Assembly: GCA_963920705.1 (NCBI GenBank)
Contig: OY987240.1
Span: forward strand, 3,726,501-3,790,500
Origin: Odiellus spinosus
Lineage: Eukaryota; Arthropoda; Arachnida; Opiliones; Phalangiidae
Reading direction: 5' to 3'
Length of the DNA: 64,000 nt
Below the pieces are notes generated by a model. The model was not told the DNA's origin and ran no database searches. It saw nothing but the letters and a program-made list of their open reading frames with translations. The position numbers were made by a program, and so were the translations under genes. Positions 1 to 12,491 of the stretch are shown piece after piece; position 1 is the stretch's first letter, and every line of letters starts with the position of its first letter.

Positions 1-1750
1 ATCATTCGAAAAACATCATTCGAAAAACATCATTCGAAAAACATCATTCGAAAAACATCATTCGAAAAACATCATTCGAAAAACATCATTCGAAAAACAT
101 CATTCGAAAAACATCATTCGAAATACATCATTCGAAAAACATCATTCGAAAAACATAATTCGAAAAAATGATTCGAAAAACATGCTTCGAAAAACATGAT
201 TCGAAAAAGATGATTCGAAAAACATCATTCGAAAAACATCATTCGAAAAACATCAATCGAAAAACATCATTCGAAAAACATCATTCGAAAAACATCATTC
301 GAAAAAATTCATTCGAAAAACATCATTCGAAAAACATCATTCGAAATACATCATTCGAAAAACATTATTCGAAAAACATCATTCGAAAAACATCATTCGA
401 AAAACATCATTCGAAAAACATCATTCGAAAAACATGATTCGAAAAAAATCATTCGAAAAACATGATTCGAAAACATCATTCGAAAAACATCATTCGAAAA
501 ACATCATTCGAAAAACATCATTCGAAATTATGATTCGAAAAACATCATTCGAAAAACATCATTCGAAAAACATCATTCGAAAAACCTCATTCGAAAACAT
601 CATTCGAAAAACATCATTCGAAAAACATCATTCGAAAAACATCATTCGAAAAACATCATTCGAAAAACATCATTCGAAAAACACCATTCGAAAAATATGA
701 TTCGAAAAACATCATTCGAAAAACATAATTCGAAAAACATCATTCGAAAAACATTATTCGAAATACATCATTCGAAAAACATCATTCGAAAAACATAATT
801 CGAAAAACATGATTCGAAAAACATGCTTCGAAAAACATGATTCGAAAAAGATGATTCGAAAAACATCATTCGAAAAACATGATTCGAAAAACATGATTCG
901 AAAAACATGATTCGAAAAACTTGATTCGAAAAACATGATTCGAAAAAAATCATTCGAAAAACATCATTCGAAAAACATCATTCGAAAAACATCATTCGAA
1001 AAACATCATTCGAAAAACATCATTCGAAAAACATCATTCGAAAAACATCATTCGAAAAACATCATTCGAAATACATCATTCGAAAAACATCATTCGAAAA
1101 ACATGATTCGAAAAACATGATTCGAAAAACATGATTCGAAAAACTTGATTCGAAAAACATGATTCGAAAAAAATCATTCGAAAAACATCATTCGAAAAAC
1201 ATCATTCGAAAAACATCATTCGAAAAACATTATTCGAAAAAATTATTCGAAAAACATCATTCGAAAAACATCATTCGAAAAACATCATTCGAAAAACATC
1301 ATTCGAAAAACATCATTCGAAAAACATCATTCGAAAAACATCATTCGAAAAATACGATTCGAAAAACATTATTCGAAAAACATCATTCGAAAAACATCAT
1401 TCGAAAAACATTATTCGAAATACATCATTCGAAAAACATAATTCGAAAAACATGATTCGAAAAACATGCTTCGAAAAACATGCTTCGAAAAACATGATTC
1501 GAAAAAGATGATTCGAAAAACATGATTCGAAAAACATGATTCGAAAAACATGATTCGAAAAACTTGATTCGAAAAACATGATTCGAAAAAAATCATTCGA
1601 AAAACATCATTCGAAAAACATCATTCAAAAAAAATCATTCGAAAAACATCATTCGAAAAACATCATTCGAAAAACATCATTCGAAAAACATTATTCGAAA
1701 AAAATTATTCGAAAAACATCATTCGAAAAAATTATTCGAAAAACATCATT
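1..1750 (+). repeat. Mixed-unit region with ~643-bp sub-repeats
   Basis: C-type units are interspersed with short G-type runs and many variants. A marker string CATGCTTCG, followed by AAAAAGATGATTCG one unit later, occurs at 181, 822 and 1465 (doubled at 1479). The 822 and 1465 copies and their flanks repeat at 643 bp and the first interval is 641 bp, so this is a short tandem series. The same marker pair reappears in each large repeat copy at 4.2-31 kb, so this region is related to them but older or rearranged. No block here exceeds about ten identical units. Confidence 0.85.
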
Positions 1751-3060
1751 CGAAAAACCTCATGCGAAAAACATCATTCGACAAAACATGATTCGAAACA
1801 CTTGATTCGAAAAACATGATTCGAAATCATGATTCGAAAAAAATGATTCGAAAAACATGATTCGAAAAACATGATTCGAAAAACATGATTCGAAAAACAT
1901 CATTCGAAAAACATCATTCGAAAAACATCATTCGAAAAACATCATTCGAAAAACATTATTCGAAAAACATTATTCGAAAAACATGAATCGAAAAACATCA
2001 TTCGAAAAACATCTTTCGAAAAACATCATTCGAATAACATAATTCGAAAAACATCATTCGAAAAACTTCATTCGAAAAACATCAATCGAAAAACATCACT
2101 CGACAAAACATGATTCGAAAAACATGATTCGAAAAACTTGATTCGAAAAACATGATTCGAAAAAAATCATTCAAAAAACATCATTCGAAAAACATCATTC
2201 GAAAAAATCATTCGAAAAACATCATTCGAAAAACATCATTCGAAAAACATCATTCGAAAAACATCATTCGAAAAACATTATTCGAAAAAATTATTCGAAA
2301 AACATCATTCGAAAAAATCATTCGAAAAACATCATTCGAAAAACATCATTCGAAAAACATAATTCGAAAAACGTCATTCGAAAAACATCATTCGAAAAAC
2401 ATCAATCGAAAAACTTAATTCGAAAAACTTGATTCGAAAAACAACATTCGAAGAACATCATTCGAAAAACATCATTCGAAAAACAACATTCAAAAAACAT
2501 CATTCGAAAAACCTCATTCGAAAAACATCATTCGAAAAACATCATTCGAAAAACATCATTCGAAAAACATCATTCGAAAAACATCATTCGAAAAACCTCA
2601 TTCGAAAACATCATTCGAAAAACATCATTCGAAAAACATCATTCGAAAAACATCATTCGAAAAACATCATTCGAAAAACATCATTCGAAAAACATCAATC
2701 GAAAAACTTAATTCGAAAAACTTGATTCGAAAAACATCATTCGAAAAACATCATTCGAAAAACATCATTCGACAAAACATGATTCGAAAAACATGATTCG
2801 AAAAACATGATTCGAAAAACTTGATTCGAAAAACATCATTCGAAAAACATCATTCGAAAAACATCATTCTAAAAACATCATTCGAAAAACATCATTCGAA
2901 AAACATCATTCGAAAAACATCAATCGAAAAACATCATTCGAAAAACATTATTCGAAAAAAATTATTCGAAAAACATCATTCGAAAAAAATCATTCGAAAA
3001 ACATCTTTCGAAAAATATCATTCAAAAAGCATCATTCAAAAAACATCATTCGACAAAACA
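1751..3060 (+). repeat. Mixed region with L1 cassette and ACAACATTCG marker
   Basis: An L1 leader (GACAAAACATG, ACACTTGATTCG, 13-mer at 1826) is followed by only about five G units, so this cassette is short. Downstream are C units with CATCTTTCG, CATAATTCG and CAATCG variants, a second leader unit near 2101, and the marker ACAACATTCGAAGAAC at 2441. The marker recurs at 4246, 1805 bp later, then at 10935 and 17343. This stretch therefore looks like a shortened relative of the large repeat unit to its right. Confidence 0.8.
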
Positions 3061-3648
3061 TGACTCGAAAAACATGATTCGAAAAACTTGATTCGAAAAA
3101 CATGATTCGAAATCATGATTCGAAAAACATGATTCGAAAAACAAAATTCGAAAAACATGATTCGAAAAACATGATTCGAAAAACATGATTCGAAAAACAT
3201 GATTCGAAAAACATGATTCGAAAAACATGATTCGAAAAACATGATTCGAAAAACATGATTCGAAAAACATGATTCGAAAAACATGATTCGAAAAACATGA
3301 TTCGAAAAACATGATTCGAAAAACATGATTCGAAAAACATCATTCGAAAAACATCATTCGAAAAACATCATTCGAAAAACATCATTCGAAAAACATCATT
3401 CGAAAAACATCATTCGAAAAACATCATTCGAAAAACATCATTCGAAAAACATCATTCGAAAAACATCATTCGAAAAACATCATTCGAAAAACATCATTCG
3501 AAAAACATCATTCGAAAAACATCATTCGAAAAACATCATTCGAAAAACATCATTCGAAAAACATCATTCGAAAAACATCATTCGAAAAACATCATTCGAA
3601 AAACATCATTCGAAAAACATCATTCGAAAAACATCATTCGAAAAACTT
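3061..3648 (+). repeat. L2 cassette: G-block then C-block
   Basis: The leader CATGACTCG, CATGATTCG, CTTGATTCG and the 13-mer at 3112 precede 16 G-type units at 3117-3340. One of these has the ACAAAATTCG variant. 22 units of C-type follow at 3341-3648, the last ending in CTT. The L2 leader and the ACAAAATTCG variant are otherwise typical of the right half of the window, so this cassette is out of place among L1 cassettes. Confidence 0.88.
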
Positions 3649-4245
3649 GATTCGAAAAACATCATTCGAAAAACATCATTCGAAAAACATCATTCGAAAA
3701 ACATTATTCGAAAAACATTATTCGAAAAACATGATTCGAAAAACATCATTCGAAAAACATCTTTCGAAAAACATCATTCGAATAACATAATTCGAAAAAC
3801 ATCATTCGAAAAACATCATTCGAAAAACATCAATCGAAAAACTTAATTCGAAAAACTTGATTCGAAAAACATCATTCGAAAAACATCATTCGACAAAACA
3901 TGATTCGAAAAACATGATTCGAAAAACTTGATTCGAAAAACATGATTCGAAAAAAATCATTCGAAAAACATCATTCGAAAAACATCATTCGAAAAACATC
4001 ATTCGAAAAACATCATTCGAAAAACATCATTCGAAAAACATCATTCGAAAAACATTATTCGAAAAAATTATTCGAAAAACATCATTCGAAAAAATCATTC
4101 GAAAAACATCATTCGAAAAACATCATTCGAAAAACATCATTCGAAAAACATCATTCGAAAAACATCATTCGAAAAACATCATTCGAAAAACATCATTCGA
4201 AAAACATCAATCGAAAAACTTAATTCGAAAAACTTGATTCGAAAA
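3649..4245 (+). repeat. Mixed units preceding repeat copy 1
   Basis: C-type units are mixed with CATTATTCG, CATCTTTCG, CATAATTCG and CAATCG variants, a GACAAAACATG unit near 3893, and the AAAAAAATCATTCG module starting near 3942. The same series occurs just before the next repeat copies (near 10,631 and 17,080), so this is the tail of a preceding repeat. Confidence 0.8.
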
Positions 4246-4403
4246 ACAACATTCGAAGAACATCATTCCAAAAACATCATTCGAAAAACAACATTCAAAA
4301 AACATCATTCGAAAAACATCATTCGAAAAACCTCATTCGAAAAACATCATTCGACAAAACATGATTCGAAACACTTGATTCGAAAAACATGATTCGAAAT
4401 CAT

Positions 4404-5313
4404 GATTCGAAAAACATGATTCGAAAAACATGATTCGAAAAACATGATTCGAAAAACATGATTCGAAAAACATGATTCGAAAAACATGATTCGAAAAACA
4501 TGATTCGAGAAACATGATTCGAAAAACATGATTCGAAAAACATGATTCGAAAAACATGATTCGAAAAACATGATTCGAAAAACATGATTCGAAAAACATG
4601 ATTCGAAAAACATGATTCGAAAAACATGATTCGAAAAACATGATTCGAAAAACATGATTCGAAAAACATGATTCGAAAAACATGATTCGAAAAACATGAT
4701 TCGAAAAACATGATTCGAAAAACATGATTCGAAAAACATGATTCGAAAAACATGATTCGAAAAACATGATTCGAAAAACATGATTCGAAAAACATGATTC
4801 GAAAAACATGATTCGAAAAACATGATTCGAAAAACATGATTCGAAAAACATGATTCGAAAAACATGATTCGAAAAACATGATTCGAAAAACATGATTCGA
4901 AAAACATGATTCGAAAAACATGATTCGAAAAACATGATTCGAAAAACATGATTCGAAAAACATGATTCGAAAAACATGATTCGAAAAACATGATTCGAAA
5001 AACATGATTCGAAAAACATGATTCGAAAAACATGATTCGAAAAACATGATTCGAAAAACATGATTCGAAAAACATGATTCGAAAAACATGATTCGAAAAA
5101 CATGATTCGAAAAACATGATTCGAAAAACATGATTCGAAAAACATGATTCGAAAAACATGATTCGAAAAACATGATTCGAAAAACATGATTCGAAAAACA
5201 TGATTCGAAAAACATGATTCGAAAAACATGATTCGAAAAACATGATTCGAAAAACATGATTCGAAAAACATGATTCGAAAAACATGATTCGAAAAACATG
5301 ATTCGAAAAACAT
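4404..5313 (+). repeat. G-block of 65 units
   Basis: 65 consecutive 14-bp G-type units, exactly 910 bp, right after the 13-mer at 4399. One unit carries GAGAAACAT near 4507; the rest appear identical. All minus-strand frames are open and read MFFESCFSNHVFRI repeated; every plus frame meets TGA every 42 bp. The homologous blocks at 11,120 and 17,528 have 71 and 77 units. Confidence 0.95.
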
Positions 5314-5817
5314 CATTCGAAAAACATCATTCGAAAAACATCATTCGAAAAACATCATTCGAAAAACATCATTCGAAAAACATCATTCGAAAAACATCAT
5401 TCGAAAAACATCATTCGAAAAACATCATTCGAAAAACATCATTCGAAAAACATCATTCGAAAAACATCATTCGAAAAACATCATTCGAAAAACATCATTC
5501 GAAAAACATCATTCGAAAAACATCATTCGAAAAACATCATTCGAAAAACATCATTCGAAAAACATCATTCGAAAAACATCATTCGAAAAACATCATTCGA
5601 AAAACATCATTCGAAAAACATCATTCGAAAAACATCATTCGAAAAACATCATTCGAAAAACATCATTCGAAAAACATCATTCGAAAAACATCATTCGAAA
5701 AACATCATTCGAAAAACATCATTCGAAAAACATCATTCGAAAAACATCATTCGAAAAACATCATTCGAAAAACATCATTCGAAAAACATCATTCGAAAAA
5801 CATCATTCGAAAAACAT
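5314..5817 (+). repeat. C-block of 36 units
   Basis: 36 consecutive C-type units (504 bp) abut the G-block with no transition unit and end at a CAATCG variant at 5818. This is the longest uninterrupted C-block I found. All three plus frames are open; minus frames meet TGA every 42 bp. Confidence 0.95.
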
Positions 5818-8427
5818 CAATCGAAAAACTTGATTCGAAAAACTTGATTCGAAAAACACCATTCGAAAAACATCATTCGAAAAACATCATTCGACAAAAC
5901 ATGATTCGAAAAACATGATTCGAAAAACATGATTCGAAAAACTTGATTCGAAAAACATCATTCGAAAAACATCATTCGAAAAACATCATTCGAAAAACAT
6001 CATTCTAAAAACATCATTCGAAAAACATCATTCGAAAAACATCATTCGAAAAACATCATTCGAAAAACATCATTCGAAAAACATGATTCGAAAAATATGA
6101 TTCGAAAAACATCATTCGAAAAACATAATTCGAAAAACATCATTCGAAAAACATTATTCGAAATACATCATTCGAAAAACATCATTCGAAAAACATAATT
6201 CGAAAAACATGATACGAAAAACATGCTTCGAAAACCATGATTCGAAAAAGATGATTTGAAAAACATCATTCGAAAAACATGATTCGAAAAACATGATTCG
6301 AAAAACTTGATTCGGACAACATGATTCGAAAAAAATCATTCGAAAAACATCATTCGAAAAACATCATTCGAAAAAAATCATTCGAAAAACATCATTCGAA
6401 AAACATCATTCGAAAAACATCATTCGAAAAACATTATTCGAAAAAAAAAATCGAAAAACATCATTCGAAAAAATCATTCGAAAAACATCATTCGAAAAAC
6501 CTCATTCGAAAAACATCATTCGACAAAACATGATTCGAAACACTTGATTCGAAAAACATGATTCGAAATCATGATTCGAAAAACATGATTCGAAAAACAT
6601 GATTCGAAAAACATGATTCGAAAAACATGATTCGAAAAACATGATTCGAAAAACATGATTCGAAAAACATGATTCGAAAAACATGATTCGAAAAACATGA
6701 TTCGAAAAACATGATTCGAAAAACTTGATTCGAAAAACATCATTCGAAAAACATCATTCGAAAAACATCATTCGAAAAACATCATTCGAAAAATATGATT
6801 CGAAAAACATCATTCGAAAAACATAATTCGAAAAACATCATTCGAAAAACATTATTCGAAATACATCATTCGAAGAACATCATTCGAAAAACATAATTCG
6901 AAAAACATGATTCGAAAAACATGCTTCGAAAAACATGATTCGAAAAAGATGATTTGAAAAACATGATTCGAAAAACATGATTCGAAAAACATGATTCGAA
7001 AAACATGATTCGAAAAACTTGATTCGGACAACATGATTCGAAAAAAATCATTCGAAAAACATCATTCGAAAAACATTATTCGAAATACATCATTCGAAAA
7101 ACATCATTCGAAAAACATCATTCGAAAAACATCATTCGAAAAACATCATTCGAAAAACATCATTCGAAAAACATTATTCGAAAAAAAAAATTCGAAAAAC
7201 ATCATTCAAAAAAATCATTCGAAAAACATCATTCGAAAAACATCATTCGACAAAACATGATTCGAAACACTTGATTCGAAAAACATGATTCGAAATCATG
7301 ATTCGAAAAACATGATTCGAAAAACGTGATTCGAAAAACGTGATTCGAAAAACATGATTCGAAAAACATGATTCGAAAAACATGATTCGAAAAACATGAT
7401 TCGAAAAACATGATTCGAAAAACATCATTCGAAAAACATCATTCGAAAAACATCATTCGAAAAACATCATTCGAAAAACATCATTCGAAAAACATCATTC
7501 GAAAAACATCATTCGAAAAACATCACTCGAAAAACATTACTCGAAACACATTATTCGAAAAATATCATTCGAAGAACATCATTCGAAAAACATTATTCGA
7601 AAAACATCATTCGAAAAACATCATTCGACAAAACATCATTCGAAAAACATCATTCGAAAAACATGATTCGAAAAACATGATTCGAAAAACATGATTCGAA
7701 AAACATGATTCGAAAAACATGATTGTAAAAACATCATTCGAAAAACATCATTCTTAAAACATCATTCGAAAAACATCATTCGAAAAACATCCTTCGAAAA
7801 ACATCATTCGAAAAACATCATTCGAAAAACATGATTCGAAAAACATCATTCGAAAAACATCATTCGAAAAACATCATTCGAAAAACATCATTCGAAAAAC
7901 ATCATTCGAAAAATATCATTCGAAGAACATCATTCGAAAAACATTATTCGAAAAACATTATTCGAAAAACATGATTCGAAAAACTTCATTCGAAAAACAT
8001 CATTCGAAAACATGATTCGAAAACATGATTCGAAAAACATCAATCGAAAAACTTGATTCGAAAAACATCATTCGAAAAACATCATTCGAAAAACATCATT
8101 CGACAGAACATGATTCGAAAAACATGATTCGAAAAACATGATTCGAAAAACTTGATTCGAAAAACATGATTCGAAAAACATCATTCGAAAAACATCATTC
8201 GAAAAACATCATTCGAAAAAAATCATTCGAAAAACATCATTCGAAAAACATCATTCGAAAAACATCATTCGAAAAACATCATTCGAAAAACATTATTCGA
8301 AAAAAAAAATTCGAAAAACATCATTCGAAAAAATCATTCGAAAAACATCATTCGAAAAACCTCATTCGAAAAACATCATTCGACAAAACATGATTCGAAA
8401 CACTTGATTCGAAAAACATGATTCGAA
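5818..8427 (+). repeat. Copy 1 middle: marker pair and short L1 cassettes
   Basis: Contains the CATGCTTCG marker at 6222 and 6920 (698 bp apart), each followed by a GATTTGAA unit and a GATTCGGACAACAT unit. Two L1 cassettes have 13-mers at 6568 and 7295. Near 6440 and 7185 a run of eight or nine A occurs in a shortened unit. A GATTGTAAAAACAT then CATTCTTAAAACAT tract lies near 7.72-7.76 kb. The GACAGAACATG variant near 8103 marks the approach to the next cassette. Confidence 0.85.
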
Positions 8428-8432
8428 ATCAT

Positions 8433-8879
8433 GATTCGAAAAACAAGATTCGAAAAACGTGATTCGAAAACGTGATTCGAAAAACATGATTCGAAAAACA
8501 TGATTCGAAAAACATGATTCGAAAAACATGATTCGAAAAACATGATTCGAAAAACATGATTCGAAAAACATGATTCGAAAAACATGATTCGAAAAACATG
8601 ATTCGAAAAACATGATTCGAAAAACATGATTCGAAAAACATGATTCGAAAAACATGATTCGAAAAACATGATTCGAAAAACATGATTCGAAAAACATGAT
8701 TCGAAAAACATGATTCGAAAAACATGATTCGAAAAACATGATTCGAAAAACATGATTCGAAAAACATGATTCGAAAAACATGATTCGAAAAACATGATTC
8801 GAAAAACATGATTCGAAAAACATGATTCGAAAAACATGATTCGAAAAACATGATTCGAAAAACATGATTCGAAAAACAT
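8433..8879 (+). repeat. G-block of 32 units with ACAAG/ACGTG head
   Basis: Follows the L1 13-mer at 8428. The first units are altered (ACAAGATTCG, then ACGTGATTCG twice, one unit being 13 bp); the rest are uniform G-type up to 8879. The same altered head occurs at 15,500, 23,741 and 33,652, and a single ACAAG head at 60,900, so it labels one particular cassette lineage. Confidence 0.93.
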
Positions 8880-10934
8880 CATTCGAAAAACATCATTCGA
8901 AAAACATCATTCGAAAAACATCATTCGACAAAACATCATTCGAAAAACTTCATTCGAAAAACATCATTCGAAAAACATCATTCGAAAAACTTCATTCGAA
9001 AAACATCATTCGAAAAACATCATTCGAAAAACATCATTCGAAAAACATCATTCGAAAAACATCATTCGAAAAACATCATTCGAAAAACATCATTCGAAAA
9101 ACATCATTCGAAAAACATCATTCGAAAAACATCATTCGAAAAACATCATTCGAAAAACATCATTCGAAAAACATCATTCGAAAAACATCATTCGAAAAAC
9201 ATCATTCGAAAAACATCACTCGAAAAACATTATTCGAAACACATTATTCGAAAAACATTATTCGAAAAATATCATTCGAAGAACATCATTCGAAAAACAT
9301 TATTCGAAAAACATCATTCGAAAAACATCATTCGACAAAACATCATTCGAAAAACATGATTCGAAAAACATGATTCGAAAAACATGATTCGAAAAACATG
9401 ATTCGAAAAACATGATTCGAAAAACATGATTGTAAAAACATCATTCGAAAAACATCATTCTTAAAACATCATTCGAAAAACATCATTCGAAAAACATCCT
9501 TCGAAAAACATCATTCGAAAAACATCATTCGAAAAACATGATTCGAAAAACATCATTCGAAAAACATCATTCGAAAAACATCATTCGAAAAACATCATTC
9601 AAAAAATATCATTCGAAGAACATCATTCGAAAAACATTATTCGAAAAACATGATTCGAAAAACTTCATTCGAAAAACATCATTCGAAAACATGATTCGAA
9701 AAACATGATTCGAAAAACATCAATCGAAAAACTTGATTCGAAAAACATCATTCGAAAAACATCATTCGAAAAACATCATTCGACAGAACATGATTCGAAA
9801 AACATGATTCGAAAACCATGATTCGAAAAACATCATTCGAAAAACATCATTCGAAAAACATCATTCGAAAAACATCATTCGAAAAACATTATTCAAAAAA
9901 CATTATTCGAAAAACATTACTCGAAAAACATCTTTCGAAAAACATCATTCGAAAAACATAATTCGAAAAACATCATTCGAAAAACATGATTCGAAAAACA
10001 TAATTCGAAAAACAACATTCGAAAAACATCATTCTAAAAACATGATTCGAAAAACATGATTCGAAAAACATGATTCGAAAAACATGATTCGAAAAACATG
10101 ATTCGAAAAACATGATTCGAAAAACATCATTCGAAAAACATCATTCGAAAAACATAATTCGGAAAACATCATTCGAAGAACATCATTCGAAAAACAACAT
10201 TGGAAAAACATCATTCTAAAAACATCAATCGAAAAACTTGATTCGAAAAACATCATTCGAAAAACATCATTCGAAAAACATCATTCGAAAAACATCATTC
10301 GAAAAACATCATTCGAAAAACATCATTCGAAAAACATCATTCGAAAAACATCATTCGAAAAACATCATTCGAAAAACATCATTCGAAAAACATCATTCGA
10401 AAAACATCATTCGAAAAACATCATTCGAAAAACATCATTCGAAAAACATCATTCGAAAAACTTGATTCGAAAAACATCATTCGAAAAACATCATTCGAAA
10501 AACATCATTCGAAAAACATCAATCGAAAAACTTAATTCGAAAAACTTGATTCGAAAAACATCATTCGAAAAACATCATTCGACAAAACATGATTCGAAAA
10601 ACATGATTCGAAAAACTTGATTCGAAAAACATGATTCGAAAAAAATCATTCGAAAAACATCATTCGAAAAACATCATTCGAAAAACATCATTCGAAAAAC
10701 ATCATTCGAAAAACATCATTCGAAAAACATCATTCGAAAAACATCATTCGAAAAAATTATTCGAAAAACATCATTCGAAAAAATCATTCGAAAAACATCA
10801 TTCGAAAAACATCATTCGAAAAACATCATTCGAAAAACATCATTCGAAAAACATCATTCGAAAAACATCATTCGAAAAACATCATTCGAAAAACATCAAT
10901 CGAAAAACTTAATTCGAAAAACTTGATTCGAAAA
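8880..10934 (+). repeat. Copy 1 right part: C-run and mixed tail
   Basis: A C-run to 9216 (with a GACAAAACATC unit and CTTCATTCG variants) ends at CACTCG. It is followed by CATTATTCG, GAAGAACAT, a second GATTGTAAAAACAT/CATTCTTAAAACAT tract near 9.43-9.47 kb, GACAGAACATG near 9784, a six-unit G patch near 10.05 kb, a CATTGGAAAAACAT variant near 10,198, and a C-run at about 10.25-10.45 kb. No gene-like sequence is present. Confidence 0.85.
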
Positions 10935-11119
10935 ACAACATTCGAAGAACATCATTCGAAAAACATCATTCGAAAAACAACATTCGAAAAACATCATTCG
11001 AAAAACATCATTCGAAAAAATCATTCGAAAAACATCATTCGAAAAACCTCATTCGAAAAACATCATTCGACAAAACATGATTCGAAACACTTGATTCGAA
11101 AAACATGATTCGAAATCAT

Positions 11120-12113
11120 GATTCGAAAAACATGATTCGAAAAACATGATTCGAAAAACATGATTCGAAAAACATGATTCGAAAAACATGATTCGAAAAA
11201 CATGATTCGAAAAACATGATTCGAAAAACATGATTCGAGAAACATGATTCGAAAAACATGATTCGAAAAACATGATTCGAAAAACATGATTCGAAAAACA
11301 TGATTCGAAAAACATGATTCGAAAAACATGATTCGAAAAACATGATTCGAAAAACATGATTCGAAAAACATGATTCGAAAAACATGATTCGAAAAACATG
11401 ATTCGAAAAACATGATTCGAAAAACATGATTCGGAAAACATGATTCGAAAAACATGATTCGAAAAACATGATTCGAAAAACATGATTCGAAAAACATGAT
11501 TCGAAAAACATGATTCGAAAAACATGATTCGAAAAACATGATTCGAAAAACATGATTCGAAAAACATGATTCGAAAAACATGATTCGAAAAACATGATTC
11601 GAAAAACATGATTCGAAAAACATGATTCGAAAAACATGATTCGAAAAACATGATTCGAAAAACATGATTCGAAAAACATGATTCGAAAAACATGATTCGA
11701 AAAACATGATTCGAAAAACATGATTCGAAAAACATGATTCGAAAAACATGATTCGAAAAACATGATTCGAAAAACATGATTCGAAAAACATGATTCGAAA
11801 AACATGATTCGAAAAACATGATTCGAAAAACATGATTCGAAAAACATGATTCGAAAAACATGATTCGAAAAACATGATTCGAAAAACATGATTCGAAAAA
11901 CATGATTCGAAAAACATGATTCGAAAAACATGATTCGAAAAACATGATTCGAAAAACATGATTCGAAAAACATGATTCGAAAAACATGATTCGAAAAACA
12001 TGATTCGAAAAACATGATTCGAAAAACATGATTCGAAAAACATGATTCGAAAAACATGATTCGAAAAACATGATTCGAAAAACATGATTCGAAAAACATG
12101 ATTCGAAAAACAT
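11120..12113 (+). repeat. G-block of 71 units
   Basis: 994 bp, exactly 71 units, after the 13-mer at 11115. Two internal variants are visible: GAGAAACAT near 11,237 (shared with copies 1 and 3) and GATTCGGAAAACAT near 11,432 (shared with copy 3 near 17,813). These shared variants show that the blocks are homologous and not independently amplified. Confidence 0.95.
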
Positions 12114-12491
12114 CATTCGAAAAACATCATTCGAAAAACATCATTCGGAAAACATCATTCGAAAAACATCATTCGAAAAACATCATTCGAAAAACATGAT
12201 TCGAAAAACATGATTCGAAAAACATGATTCGAAAAACATCATTCGAAAAACATCATTCGAAAAACATCATTCGAAAAACATCATTCGAAAAACATCATTC
12301 GAAAAACATCATTCGAAAAACATCATTCGAAAAACATCATTCGAAAAACATCATTCGAAAAACATCATTCGAAAAACATCATTCGAAAAACATCATTCGA
12401 AAAACATCATTCGAAAAACATCATTCGAAAAACATCATTCGAAAAACATCATTCGAAAAACATCATTCGAAAAACATCATTCGAAAAACAT
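12114..12491 (+). repeat. C-block interrupted by three G units
   Basis: Six C units (one CATTCGGAAAACAT), then three G units at 12198-12239, then 18 C units ending at the CAATCG variant at 12492. The matching block in copy 1 is an unbroken 36 C units and in copy 3 an unbroken 25, so the G insert is specific to this copy. Confidence 0.93.

Larger units (their letters stand above)
4246..10934 (+). repeat. L1 higher-order repeat, copy 1 (6689 bp)
   Basis: Bounded by successive ACAACATTCGAAGAAC markers at 4246 and 10935. Order: long G-block, long C-block, CATGCTTCG marker pair (6222 and 6920), L1 cassettes with 13-mers at 6568, 7295 and 8428, a CATTCTTAAAACAT and GATTGTAAAAACAT tract near 7.7-7.8 kb and again near 9.4 kb, a short G patch near 10.05 kb, and a C-run at 10.25-10.45 kb. 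The same order recurs in copies 2 and 3. CATGCTTCG spacing to copy 2 is 6660 bp. Confidence 0.92.

Noticed and set aside
6440-6450. A-runs of eight to nine near 6440, 7185, 13,100, 13,850, 19,580 and similar positions as poly(A) tails of retroposons
   Set aside because: They are variant satellite units inherited with the cassette, with no insertion body or target-site duplication beside them.
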